DNA of 56,581 nucleotides from Cyanophora paradoxa (GCA_004431415.1 QPMI01000465.1:1-56581); one strand, 5' to 3'; positions 31,131 through 41,291 are shown, numbered from the stretch's first letter. Notes: generated from the sequence alone by a model not told the origin. Program-made: numbers and translations.

Positions 31131-31535
31131 ATGCCGAATATCCGCAAGATACTCACAGATGATGAAAAAGCAGAGAAGCTGAGACTGAAAAGGGAGCAAG
31201 ATGCCCAAAGAAAACGCGAAGCCTATCATAAAAAGAAGGAGGAACGATTATCCCAAGGAGCCGCTACAGTTCACACACCAGAAGAACTCAAAAAGATTGC
31301 CCTCAGACACCAGAGGAAATACAGGGAAAATGAAGAATATCGCGAACAGAAAAAGGCGAAAGCGCTGGAATACTACCACAAGAAAAAGACGAACTACCCA
31401 AGACACCCAAAGAGCATAAACCGGTTGGAAGACCTCGGAAATATATCGAAGAATAAATTCTCGATCGAAACAAATTTTGTAGAAATCGATTTGATCGGAG
31501 GCAAAAAAATGACAGCTTTCTTCCCTCTTTTTTAA
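31131..31535 (+). CDS. Small basic helical protein, 134 aa
   Basis: Lys/Arg/Glu-rich, with two similar helices: RLKREQDAQRKREAYHKKK and RHQRKYRENEEYREQKKAK. The second matches the helix in the AT-hook-like protein at 30733, so the two are paralogous in part. The C-terminal tail (NFVEIDLIGGKKMTAFFPLF) is hydrophobic. TATTAAAGAGAA directly precedes the ATG. A nucleic-acid-binding role is likely but not proven. Confidence 0.55.
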   Translation: MPNIRKILTDDEKAEKLRLKREQDAQRKREAYHKKKEERLSQGAATVHTPEELKKIALRHQRKYRENEEYREQKKAKALEYYHKKKTNYPRHPKSINRLEDLGNISKNKFSIETNFVEIDLIGGKKMTAFFPLF

Positions 31536-31602
31536 AACTGTACCTATATATCGAGACAGTATCCCGACCCAAAACTACTTAAGGACTTGGCAAATAATAG
31601 GA

Positions 31603-31616
31603 TATATATAAAAGAC
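31603..31616 (+). promoter_or_regulatory. TATA-like promoter TATATATAAAAGAC
   Basis: Shares TATATAAAAGAC with the site at 30428 and lies 57 nt before the primase-helicase ATG. Both downstream genes are replication or small regulatory-type genes. An early-class promoter is inferred. Confidence 0.55.
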
Positions 31617-31673
31617 AATTCCTCCTTCCGAAATTATTTTCTTCGTTAAAGGTAGAAGTCCCCAAAATCGAAA

Positions 31674-34266
31674 ATGAACAAAATCGAGAAATTCGCCACC
31701 CCTGTTGAAAATGCTACATTCCTTAGTACTCTCATTGGTGATCGCAACAAGGTCACCCATGTATTTGATTCTGCTGAAGATGCCCTTGAAGCCATTGATA
31801 ATAGCAAGGTTAAGACCTGGGCTGAATGCATTCAGCCTGAACAAGTCACCAGAGTTTACCTGGACCTGGATAAATTCGCTGATTTGAAGGAGAACATTGC
31901 TGAAAACTATGCTGAGGCTGAAACTGTTGTAAGAGAGATGAGAGATAAGCTATGGAAGCGATCTGGGACCACTTCGATTAACGATATTGCTGTTGCAGTT
32001 CGCCATAGAAGGGTTTATTTGATCAAGGAGGATGTCACCAAGTTCAAGATCTCAGCCCACTTTATCATTAAATCGCTTGCATGCAAACATGAAGATATCC
32101 CAAGCTTTTCAAAGCTATGGGATTGGTGAAAAATGAGGATTATGACAGTGGAGTTTACAGCTCCACACAGAACCTTATCTGCCTCAATTGCTGCAAAGGT
32201 GAGACTCTGGATGCTCAAAATAAATCAAAGAAAGATGTTGATAAAAACGTTTGCTTTAAGAAATTCGTTGACTGTGACAAAGTGTTAATGCGAAATGAGG
32301 ACTTCTTTGTATCTTTCTTCTCAGCTTCTACTAAACTTGTGGATGAATCGAATATTTCTGCATTCGCAAATTATAGCCCTGAGCCAAAACCAGTTAAAAA
32401 GGAGCCAAAAAGTGATAAAGTGAAGACTGAGAAGGTAGAAGCTGAAAAAGACACTGAACCCGAAAATCCTGTTACTTTCGAACTGCTACAAAGTGTTATA
32501 ATGGGTCTGAATGGTGAGAGAGCTAATGAGTATAAAACTTGGATTGATGTAGGACTGGTCATCATCAATGTTGGGGAAGACAACAAGTTCACCCCTAAAA
32601 TGCAAGCTGAACTCTTCCACCAATTCTCAGAACAGAGTGACAAGTATGATTATGATGAATGCCAGGAGAAGTTTACACAGCTTCGCAGAAGCAAGAAGAA
32701 GGCTGAGCCTGGCAAAGTGTTGACCTTCAAATCCTTGGTTTATTGGTTGAGCAAAGATAACAATGAGCTTTTCAAGGAACTCTTCCCCAAAAAGTATGCA
32801 TTCCTACCAGAGGACACAGATGAAATCGATTACAAGACTGCAAGTATCCCTCCTTTGGCTGAACATTACAATGTGCATAAGAGGTATTTCAATGCTCGAA
32901 TGCATCATGTTGAAAATGTTGGTTGTGTGATGCTCTGGGATGAACAACTACTTTGCTGGATGCCCAAAGATATTGGGAAGCTCTCTACAAAGCATTTCCC
33001 CCATTTGATGCATAAGGTGATTGTCAATGAGGGAACAGATAATGAGAAAGAGAAATGGGAGCAATCATTTAGGAAATGGATTGTGGATCCAACAGCCACA
33101 AGATCAACTTACATGGATTTCCTTCCCCTCCTGCTTCTCTCAGTGCAAAATGCAAGTCTGTATTTAATCTCTATCCAGGAATGAAGGTCGACCATCAGCA
33201 ATTCGAAAATGCTCCAGAGGATGTAACTGCTGAGATGATTAAGCCTTTCCTAGATCACTTGTTCTTAATGTCTGGTGAGGATCAAAATACCTATGAATAT
33301 CTGTTGAAATGGTTTGCCCACATGCTGCAAAAGCCTGGGGAACTCAATGGAGTATCCTTAATCTTCATTGGTGAGCAGGGAACTGGTAAAAATGTGTTGG
33401 TTGATACTTTCCAAAAGAAGATACTTGGAGATGCCCTAAGTTATGCAACTGGAAAGCCAAAAGAGGATCTGTTTGGTCGATTTGCCCACAATAGAGAGGA
33501 TAAGATCTTGATTGTTGTGAATGAAGCCTCAGGCAAGGACACATTCGAAAATAATGATATGCTCAAAGATCTCATAACTTCTGATAAGATTGTAATTGAA
33601 CACAAAGGGATAGATTCATACACAAAAAGCAACTTTGCCAGGATTATATTCACCAGCAATAACAACATTCCAGTGAAAATTGAAGCTGGAGATAGGCGAT
33701 TTGTGGTTGTTGAAGTTAGTAAGAAATTCGCAAAGGATAGGTCATACTTCCTTCCACTTGTAAAATGGCTAAATGATCACTGCAATATTCGAAACATTGC
33801 CCACTATTTGAGAACCAAAGTTGACTGTGAGGATGTGAACTGGATTGCTGATAGACCCCTTACAAATAAATACTATTTAGCCCAACAGGTGTGCGCTCCA
33901 ATCATTCTTATGTTCACTAAGTGGCTTGTGGATCGAGGCTTAATTTCCGAGAATAAATGCAAGTCTGGTAGCCTTGTGGAAACCTGGAAGTGGTTCCAGG
34001 AGTTTATTACCAGCAATAAATATAAAAACGATTATAATAGTCGCCGATATTATACTGAAATGAGAAGTGTTACATATATCCAAGTGAAAACTACAAATGG
34101 CAAACAATACTATCATTTCCTATTCCCACAAGTATTTGAGGAATTCAGAAAGATGAAGCTTGTAGATGATGAGACTATTGAGGAAGAAGCTAATCCAAGG
34201 ATGAAACAGGACCTACCTGCTGCTGATCCTGATGCATCAGATTATGATTCTGATGTTGAAGTTTAG
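31674..34266 (+). pseudogene. Primase-superfamily 3 helicase, frame-broken
   Basis: This replicative protein has about 864 codons in three frames (31674-32129, 32117-33184, 33076-34266). The N-terminal part has VYLDLDKF (possible Asp pair of an archaeo-eukaryotic-type primase) and FKISAHFII. The middle has YKTWIDVGLVIINVG, QFSEQSDKYDYDEC and LTFKSLVYWL, which look like the PriCT-2 linker domain. The C-terminal SF3 helicase has FIGEQGTGKNVL (Walker A), DKILIVVNEAS (Walker B) and RIIFTSNNNIPVKIEAGDRR (sensor/motif C region, arginine finger). An acidic tail ends it. The primase call is weaker than the helicase call. Two shifts separate the frames. Confidence 0.8.
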
Positions 34267-34352
34267 GTTTACTCAAAAGTGGACTCATGGTTGACTCAAA
34301 TTTATCATAAAAGACCCAAACAGTCTTTTATTTATGGTTTATTTATCGATTA

Positions 34353-34458
34353 GGTTGACTAAGTGGGGGGAGTTGACTCATTTTTTCACAGATTCTAAAA
34401 AAGGACTCTGCCCTAAAAAGAAATAAAAAGTGCCTCAACTCCACCCACTAAGTCAACC
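34353..34458. repeat. Internal third copy of the TIR stem-loop module
   Basis: Between the primase-helicase and GIY-YIG genes, GGTTGACTAAGTGGG and AGTTGACTCA pair with CTCAACTCC and CCCACTAAGTCAACC (one arm mismatch). The preceding GTGGACTCATGGTTGACTCA (34279-34298) matches the same order in the right TIR from about 40480. This is therefore a diverged partial TIR copy (about 34275-34460). I see no gene in 34267-34509. Confidence 0.75.
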
Positions 34459-34509
34459 AAAAAATGATTTAAGAGATAGAAAAATATATTTATATGTAAG
34501 TAGTAAGAA

Positions 34510-34860
34510 ATGGCTGGAACAGATCATGATTCTGGATCGATCTATATGATTGAGAGTGAAGAATTGAATAAAGTTTATATAGGGAGAACCTCACAGCCAC
34601 TACAAAAAAGATGGAGACAACACAAATCAGGTCAAATGCCATCTACAGCAGACCTATGCAAGGCTTCTGATGTGAGGTTTTCAGTCCTTTATTCAACTAA
34701 GAAGGGTGGGCATGAAGACCTTATGAACAGAGAAGCATATTACATGTATCTCTTTGAACCTTGGATAGTCAATCTACAAAAACCGAAATCTCGATTTAGG
34801 ATTAATAGGTTTTTGCGATTTCATTCAGAGGAAGCCAATGGATCCATTAAAACATTTTAA
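34510..34860 (+). CDS. GIY-YIG endonuclease domain protein, 116 aa
   Basis: Intact. GSIYMIESEELNKVYIGRT gives the GIY and YIG strands (as SIY and YIG). QKRWRQHKSGQ carries the catalytic Arg/His helix, and a Glu in LMNREAYYMYLF fits the metal-binding Glu. It is a stand-alone nuclease of about normal minimal size. It lies between the helicase and polymerase, next to the internal TIR-like stem-loop. It may be a homing-type nuclease or act in recombination of replication intermediates; neither can be decided. Confidence 0.8.
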   Translation: MAGTDHDSGSIYMIESEELNKVYIGRTSQPLQKRWRQHKSGQMPSTADLCKASDVRFSVLYSTKKGGHEDLMNREAYYMYLFEPWIVNLQKPKSRFRINRFLRFHSEEANGSIKTF

Positions 34861-34919
34861 ATTGCGTTTAGAACATCCTAAAATAAAATATCCCTTAGAA
34901 TAGGAACAAGTTAGGAATA

Positions 34920-37900
34920 ATGCCCCGAATTACCAACAAACTCATAAGGGAGAAGAAATGGGAACTCATGGGATTGCTGGAACACTATATGCAGCCCATG
35001 AAATAACAGAGGCTGAATATGACCGGGAAATAGATTTAATTGCAAGGGCAGACCCACTTTAAGCAGATTAACCAGAAAAGCAAATAACCTATATGATAAA
35101 ATTGAAACCTTGGATGAACTGGATAGGCTTAGGCAAATAGAACCAGAGGCAGAAGATGGAACAGCCATGAATGAATTATATCGCTGGCTCACATACAGAG
35201 CCAGAAGGGAAGTTGTTGTAGATGTGATTGAATTCCTGGATAGAATTGCTACATCCCTTCCAAATCGATTAAAGCAGGGTTTAGATCAATTCAGGGCAAT
35301 CAAGGTTCGCTTGTCTTTTATCTGCAAGTTCGTTAAAGTGAGCAATCCACAGGTTTGGATATCGAAATACATTTACAGTGATTACTTTGTATTAACCAGG
35401 TCGAGAAATATTCGAACTGAGCTGAATAAAGCAGCCCAAATGTGTCAGGAGCAGATGAATGTGGTTGATAGCTATCGCTTAGAAAGAATTGAAATACTCA
35501 GAGTGGCTATTATGAGTTATGCTCCAACTGGTGGATGCTTTCTACAAACCCCAGAGTGGATTGCTAGGAAGAGAGCCACAGTGAATATTCGAAATATAGA
35601 TGATTCCTGCTTCGAAAATGCGATTTTAGCCTCGATTTACAGAAAATCTATTAACTCCCATAAGAGGAATGAGCTTTCACAATATCGCAAATGGAAATAC
35701 TCAGCAATCGCTTATAATCCGCTGGCTCTCAATTTCGACAATATCCCATTCCCTGTTGCCTGTGATGCTGAAATAATTGATAAATTCGAGGCTCAAAATG
35801 CAGGCATTAGCATTAATATATTCGGAATCGATGGAGAGGTTGTTTATCCCCTGCATCAATCCAGTTACCCAGGCAGAAAGCATAAGGTTAATCTCATGCT
35901 GATATTTGATGATGAAGGGAATGGTCATTATATTACAATCATGTCCCTTTCAAGATTATTGAAAGTAAACCATGAAACATACAATGATCAGAAGTTACAC
36001 TACTGTGACACATGCTTATCTCGATTCAGGTCTGAGGCTAAACTCACTGCTCATGTGGACTCAAATAGATGCATTGATTGGAGACTCTCAAAGGGAATCA
36101 CACCAAAACCTGAGACCACCATAGAGTTTGGACTGAAAAACCTCAGGAAAACTGTTTGGCTTCCTGTTGTGGTTTACTGCAAGATTGAACATAGAAGCAT
36201 CCCCATTGATGCATCAAAATCTAAGAGGGAAGTCTCAGCAGTCAACCTGAGAGTAGTCACTGGGGCAGATGTTCAGGAGTTTCGATTTGAGGGTCAGGAT
36301 CCAATGGGAGGTCTCTTTGAATGCTTGGAGTCCAAAGCAAGAGAACTAATCGATTTCCTGTTTACCAACATTCCTATGAATGAACTCACAGATGAGCAGA
36401 AAGCAATTTACAGAGCTACCAAACACTGTTACCTTTGCAGTGAGAGGTTCACTAAGGAGAACTTCAAATGCAGGGATCATGATCACCACACAGGTCATTA
36501 TATTGCTCCTGCATGCAGAAACTGCAATCTCCATAGGAGAATCTCAAAGCAAACCAAAGTTGCAGTAGTTGTTGACCAAATGGATGACTGTGGGACATTC
36601 ATTTTCAGAAAAATAGCAGGCATGGGTGATAAAAAGCGAATCGAAATCCTTTCGAAAAACTTTGATCAATACCTTTCATTGCAATGGGGTCTTTACAAGT
36701 TCATTGATGCAAGCAATTTCATGGATTTTGGAGCTGCTGATGTAGATGAGTTAATGAACAAATTCCAAGCCTTCAGAAGGCTTTCACACTCAGTATATGG
36801 ACTTGACCCAGTTCATTATGTATCTGCACCTGGGTTATCTTGGGATGCTATGCTTAGGACCACCGAGGCAAAAATAGAGCTTATAAGTGATGTAGAGCAA
36901 TACGAATTTGTTGAGAGGGGAATCAGGGGTGGCTTTGCAACAATGCCTTGTAGGTATGCTGAGGCTGATGGTGAGAACTCCCACATTATGCTGTTTGATG
37001 CTAACAACTTGTATGGCTACTGTTTGAGTCAGCCAATTCCAGTTGGTGATTTTAGATGGGAGACCGAATTCAACCCACAAGATAACAGATCCAGTTTCCT
37101 GGAAGTTGATCTGGAATACCCAATAAGGCTATATCTAGACCACAGTGATTTCCCCTAATTATTAACAAGAAAATAGTAGAATATGCGGAATTATCACAAT
37201 ATCAAAAGAGCCTGTTGGATCTTTCAGGAGAAGAGCTTGATAAGACCCCTAAGCTAACTGCAACCTTTGGTTCTGTGGCAAACTATGTGATTTCTGAGCC
37301 TCTTCTGCAATATCTGTTGGACAAAGGTGTGAAATTAAAGAAAATTCACAGGGTCCTCTCATTTACTGTGGCTCCTGTAATGAAACCCTACATTGAGCTG
37401 AATACTGAGATGAGAAGGAAAGCAGTGAATAAATTCGAGGCTGATTTCTATAAACTCATGAATAACTCAATCTATGGGAAATGCATTGAATCTTGCAGAG
37501 GTAGATCTGTGGTTAAGATTGCAAACAGTGAGAAACTGTTTATGAAATATGCAGCTTCCCCATTGGTGAAATCAACAAGTCCCATAAACGAAAGGGCAGT
37601 TGCCTTTGAGTTTTACACAAAACATGTGAAGCTAGATAAGCCAGTTGCAATTGGGGCTTATGTTTTGGATGCTGCCAAACTGCATAACTACAAGTTCTTC
37701 TATGATACTGTGAGGTCCCAATGGTCCAAAGCCAAGTTACTATTCCATGATACTGACTCCTTCTGTCTATATATTGAATCTAAGACCTTACAAAAAGATA
37801 TAGAGAATATATCTTATGCCTTGGACCTAGGGGGATCTAACAGAATGACCCCAGGTAAATACAAAAATGAGATGCCAGGTTCTGCTATATTGGAGTATGT

Positions 37901-38162
37901 GGGTCTGAGAGCCAAAGTTTACAGTTTCAGAACAGCTGAGATTGAGAGAAGTAAGCTATCTGGGACTTCCACTGAGGAACTCCAATTCAATGATTTTAAG
38001 GAGTGTTTATTTGCAGGTATCAGCAAGACTGTGACTGCAAAGCAGAAGAGAAGGGCAGATCACACAATAATAGATACTGTGAGTAGAAGGGTTGCCCTAA
38101 ACTGCTTTGATGCAAAGAGATACATCTTACCAGATGGTATTAATTCTGTTCCTTTTAATTAA
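34920..38162 (+). pseudogene. Protein-primed family B DNA polymerase, frame-broken
   Basis: About 1,081 codons. The start at 34920 (MPRITNKLIREKKW) is followed by two shifts before frame 35110-37158, and another break lies near 37160-37215. The N-terminal half has NIDDSCFENAI and a HVN/HY-type core (KVNLMLIF), a C2H2-like finger (YCDTCLSRF) and a Cys/His endonuclease-VII-like finger (KHCYLCSERF..CRDHDHHTG). Palm motifs: DANNLYGYCL (A), FEADFYKLMNNSIYGK (B) and FHDTDSF (C). Exonuclease motif I reads VVYCKIEH where an Asp-x-Glu is expected, and motif II also lacks its Asn and Asp. It replicates the element from protein-bound ends. The integrase start follows 3 bp later. Confidence 0.85.
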
Positions 38163-38165
38163 GAG

Positions 38166-39551
38166 ATGCCAGCAACTGGAAGAATAGTTAGGAGAACCAC
38201 TGAGCAACTACAAGGTAACCTACTGCCTATCACAGTTCCAAAGGAGGAAAAAGGGGAATCTCGAATTGTCAAAAAGTCTGAGATGAAAGAGCTTGTCCCA
38301 GTAGAGATCCCAGTTGCTATTGCAGTGAAAGAAACCAGTAAGATTGCCAAGAGATTCTATGATGTGAGAACTGGTTACAAAGGGCTTCAAGCTATGAGGG
38401 CTGAGTTACCAGATGAATCCTATAAGCAGTTGCAAGAGTTCTATAAAAAGCAAGAGGTAGTTCAGATCAATGCACCTGCTATATCTAGAAAGAGAGATCC
38501 CATGGTCCCAATAAGGCAACCCCTTGATACCTATGTGATTGATTTGCTCTTTTTCCCAGCTTATAAGAAACAAAACAATGGCTATGATACCTTTATGACT
38601 GCAATGGAATCCACACTGAGAACTGGGTATATCATACCTATTAGGGATAAATCAGCTCTCACTACATTAGCTGCATTTAAACAGCTTGAGATGAGAGTAG
38701 CAAGACCCATAGTAAAGGTTCAATCAGATGCTGGAAGTGAGTTCCAAAATCGAATATTCCAGGAGTATCTATCTAGTAAATACATAGAACACCAAGTGAG
38801 TGGAACTGCAGACCACAGAAGCCAAGGTCGAATTGAAGCCTTTAACAAGCAGATTAAGAGATTGATCACAAACTACTGCATAGCTAATAATACAGCTAGA
38901 TTCTTTGATGTGTTAGGTGATATTGAGTATAATTACAATAATACAGTTCACTCAGCTACTAAGATGAAGCCAGGCGAAACTACAGAGGAGCATTATAGGT
39001 ATATAGTGGGATTAGAAGATGAAAGATTCAAGAAATCAATAGCTTATCTTGATACCATGCAGCCTGGCATGTTTGTTAGAGTGAAAGTAGAGAAGAACCC
39101 CTTTGCAAAACAGGGTAACAATTGGTCTAGGATGGTTTACACTGTTGATAGTAGAGAAGGCTTCAAGTTTAAGCTAAAGAGTCCCACTGGAGAGATCATA
39201 GATAACAGGTTTGCTTTCCATGAGCTGTTGCCTGTGAATGCAGTTGAGTATCTGGAAACCCCTACAGTAGATGCCTTAGAGCAAGCTAAAGAGGAAGCTA
39301 GGGTTGATGCTGCTATAAGGAGAGAGGGCATAGAAGCTGCTAATGAAGTCCCAGATAAGCCTTTGATAGAGGCTAGAAAGGAGAAGGCTGGGAAAGTTAA
39401 CAGGGAACTCAAAAAGCTCACTATAGCAGGAACACAGAAACTTTCAGAAGTGAATAGCCAGAGATGGTATAATGACTTTCAGACTACTAAGGAGTCATAT
39501 ACAGCCCCTAAACCTCAAAGAACACTAAGAGAAAGGACCAAAACTAGCTAG
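38166..39551 (+). CDS. DDE (rve-type) integrase of Polinton class
   Basis: Intact, 461 residues. The catalytic triad is D126 (DTYVIDLLFF), D188 (VQSDAGSEF) and E224 (GRIEAFNKQ), giving the retroviral D,D-35-E spacing. The N-terminal 110 residues are basic and helical, without an obvious HHCC finger. The C-terminal domain (about 300-390: GMFVRVKVEKNPFAKQGN..., IIDNRFAFHELLPV) fits the SH3/chromo-like DNA-binding end of Polinton integrases. A Lys/Ala/Glu-rich tail follows. It acts on the TIR ends and makes the 6-bp duplication seen here. TTAAGAG directly precedes the ATG. It is one of the few unbroken genes. Confidence 0.93.
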   Translation: MPATGRIVRRTTEQLQGNLLPITVPKEEKGESRIVKKSEMKELVPVEIPVAIAVKETSKIAKRFYDVRTGYKGLQAMRAELPDESYKQLQEFYKKQEVVQINAPAISRKRDPMVPIRQPLDTYVIDLLFFPAYKKQNNGYDTFMTAMESTLRTGYIIPIRDKSALTTLAAFKQLEMRVARPIVKVQSDAGSEFQNRIFQEYLSSKYIEHQVSGTADHRSQGRIEAFNKQIKRLITNYCIANNTARFFDVLGDIEYNYNNTVHSATKMKPGETTEEHYRYIVGLEDERFKKSIAYLDTMQPGMFVRVKVEKNPFAKQGNNWSRMVYTVDSREGFKFKLKSPTGEIIDNRFAFHELLPVNAVEYLETPTVDALEQAKEEARVDAAIRREGIEAANEVPDKPLIEARKEKAGKVNRELKKLTIAGTQKLSEVNSQRWYNDFQTTKESYTAPKPQRTLRERTKTS

Positions 39552-40441
39552 TTTCATAGCCGAAAACTCGTTTTTTCCAAATATATGTATGACAGATATA
39601 CATATATGCATATGATATACACATAGTCTTGTAGAGCATATCAAGCGCTTCACAGCGCTATGCAGAACGTTGCGTTTTGATGATCTGGTGATGAGATATA
39701 ACAGTTTGAAGATGCAAAAGTCACTTGCCATAGTGGACTTGGTGAAACACTAGCCCAGGAATCGATTTGACTGAAAAGCGTTTTTGGCTCAGCGGTTAAG
39801 ACGCTTGGATTTCCGAGTCGCAGTTCAAATCCGCTCGAGAACCTTTACTTCGTTCGCCGTGAAACTTGAAAAGTAAAAAAAAAACGCGTTTTTTTCTAGA
39901 TTAATGCTGTACCCGTCTGGAAAATCAATATTCACGTTTGCTGCGATATCTCAGCACCACGTTATCAAATCGATGCGCTTGAAACGTCATAAAATCGAGC
40001 ATTTCAAGGCGGTCTGAGCGCTTATCAGCCATATCGACATTTCGATAACCCTGACTCGAAATCGCGATGAAACCGATTTTGAATTTTGAATATAAATTCG
40101 AATTAAATCCATAAAACGTGAGTTTTTAATATAGATCACCAGGAAGTTATCAAATCGATGCACTGACGATCGAATATAATCACATATATCATACATAACA
40201 ATAACTTGCAATCACATATACGAATCTCGATGTGTATACATCGCTATTACGATTAAAGCGAGTTTTGAAATTCAAAATAATTCGATTAAATTCGATTATA
40301 ACTCACAAATCGCGATTTTTAACCATATACTTATCAATTCGATCCACTTATGATATCTAATAATCCACTGTATTATATAGCTTCGATTAACGTGATCACA
40401 TATATGAAAACATCAATCTAACATTGCATTTAGTAAGCATC
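39552..40441. other. Noncoding AT-rich spacer between integrase and right TIR
   Basis: No protein gene is seen. It contains GTTATCAAATCGATGC words (39962, 40147), ATCGAT-rich segments similar in style to the TIR iterons, ATATATGTATGACAGATATACATATATG near 39582 (dyad-like) and a tRNA-like unit at 39778-39842. Confidence 0.5.
39778..39896 (+). tRNA. Degenerate tRNA-like / Pol III unit
   Basis: TGGCTCAGCGG (39785-39795) matches the Pol III A box, and GTTCAAATCC (39823-39832) matches the B box with tRNA-like spacing. A T7 run lies at about 39890. The acceptor, anticodon and T stems pair poorly, and the unit is about 65 nt, shorter than a tRNA. It is more likely a tRNA pseudogene or tRNA-derived element than a working tRNA. 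No anticodon can be assigned. Confidence 0.3.
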
Positions 40442-41285
40442 TCCCCTAGATTCCCCCTATTATATAATATTTATATTAAAGTGGACTCAAGGTTGACTCA
40501 TATTAATCGTAAAAGTAGTAAAGGTATATGGATTTTGTTACGAATTCAATGCAAGGGTTGACTAAGTGGGTTGAGTTGACTCAAATTTCACAGGAAATAT
40601 TTGGGACCAAAAGTTTTCTAAAAAGGATTTCACAAAATGTGTCAACTCCCCCCACTTAGTCAACCCTGACCATAAACAGTAAGGATTTGAGCTAACATGT
40701 ATCACAAAGTGAACATTTTGAGTCCACTTAGAAGATCCACTTTTGAAATCAAAGTTGATTTTGCTTGAAATTTCAAAGTTGATCTAAAAGTGAGTCCACC
40801 CTGATTGATTATGGTAACAAAGTTGACTAAGTTGACTAAGTTGAGTCATCTTAAGAAATTCAAGGAGACTAAGAGTTCAAAATGTTTATGAAAAGTGAGT
40901 CAACTTAGACCACTTATGGTAACAAAGTTAAATATTTAATTGATTTAATCGGAAAAGAACATGATTTAATCGAATTTATTGATATAATTCCGATAAGATT
41001 CATTTAGGATTCAATTTAGATCAATCGAAGTTATTGATATAATTCCGATTAACTACAATTAAGATACAATATCGATTAATCGAGTTTATCGATATAATAT
41101 CGATTAAATTAATTGAAATTGCATATAAAAATATGAAAATTCATGTGAAAATATGAAAATTCATGTGAAAATTCAAATAAATTAATCGATTTTATTGATA
41201 TAACATCGAATCACACATATGAATATTCATATTTTAATCCTGAGGCGGAACGCCGAGGGATTAAAATATGAATATTCATATGTGT
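40442..41285 (-). repeat. Right terminal inverted repeat (844 bp)
   Basis: Inverted copy of 13770-14608. It ends exactly at the right GGCAAG duplication and holds no gene. Confidence 0.95.
41213..41285. repeat. Terminal hairpin of right TIR
   Basis: Same structure as the left tip: arms 41213-41240 and 41258-41285, with the loop being the complement of the left loop. Confidence 0.9.
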
Positions 41286-41291
41286 GGCAAG
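41286..41291. repeat. 6-bp target-site duplication, right (GGCAAG)
   Basis: Exact match of 13764-13769. Gag coding resumes immediately beyond it. Confidence 0.9.

Larger units (their letters stand above)
13770..41285. mobile_element. Polinton/Maverick-like viral element, 27.5 kb
   Basis: The element is delimited by TIRs of about 840 bp and the 6-bp direct repeat GGCAAG. It encodes the hallmark Polinton set: DDE (rve) integrase, protein-primed PolB, FtsK/HerA-type packaging ATPase, major capsid protein candidate and minor (penton-like) capsid proteins. It adds a primase-SF3 helicase, fibres, a phospholipase and three nuclease-related genes. No Ulp1/adenain-type maturation protease was recognised. 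Its AT-rich composition contrasts with the GC-rich flanks. It sits inside gag of a retroelement. Many genes carry one-base frame breaks. Confidence 0.92.

Noticed and set aside
39785-39842. Functional tRNA gene
   Set aside because: A and B boxes match, but the acceptor, anticodon and T stems do not pair and no anticodon can be read.
13770-41285. Virophage (Mavirus/Sputnik-type) identity
   Set aside because: The integrase, PolB and long TIRs fit the Polinton/Maverick class. The capsid sequence did not look like virophage capsid, and some markers overlap between groups, so only Polinton-like is claimed.
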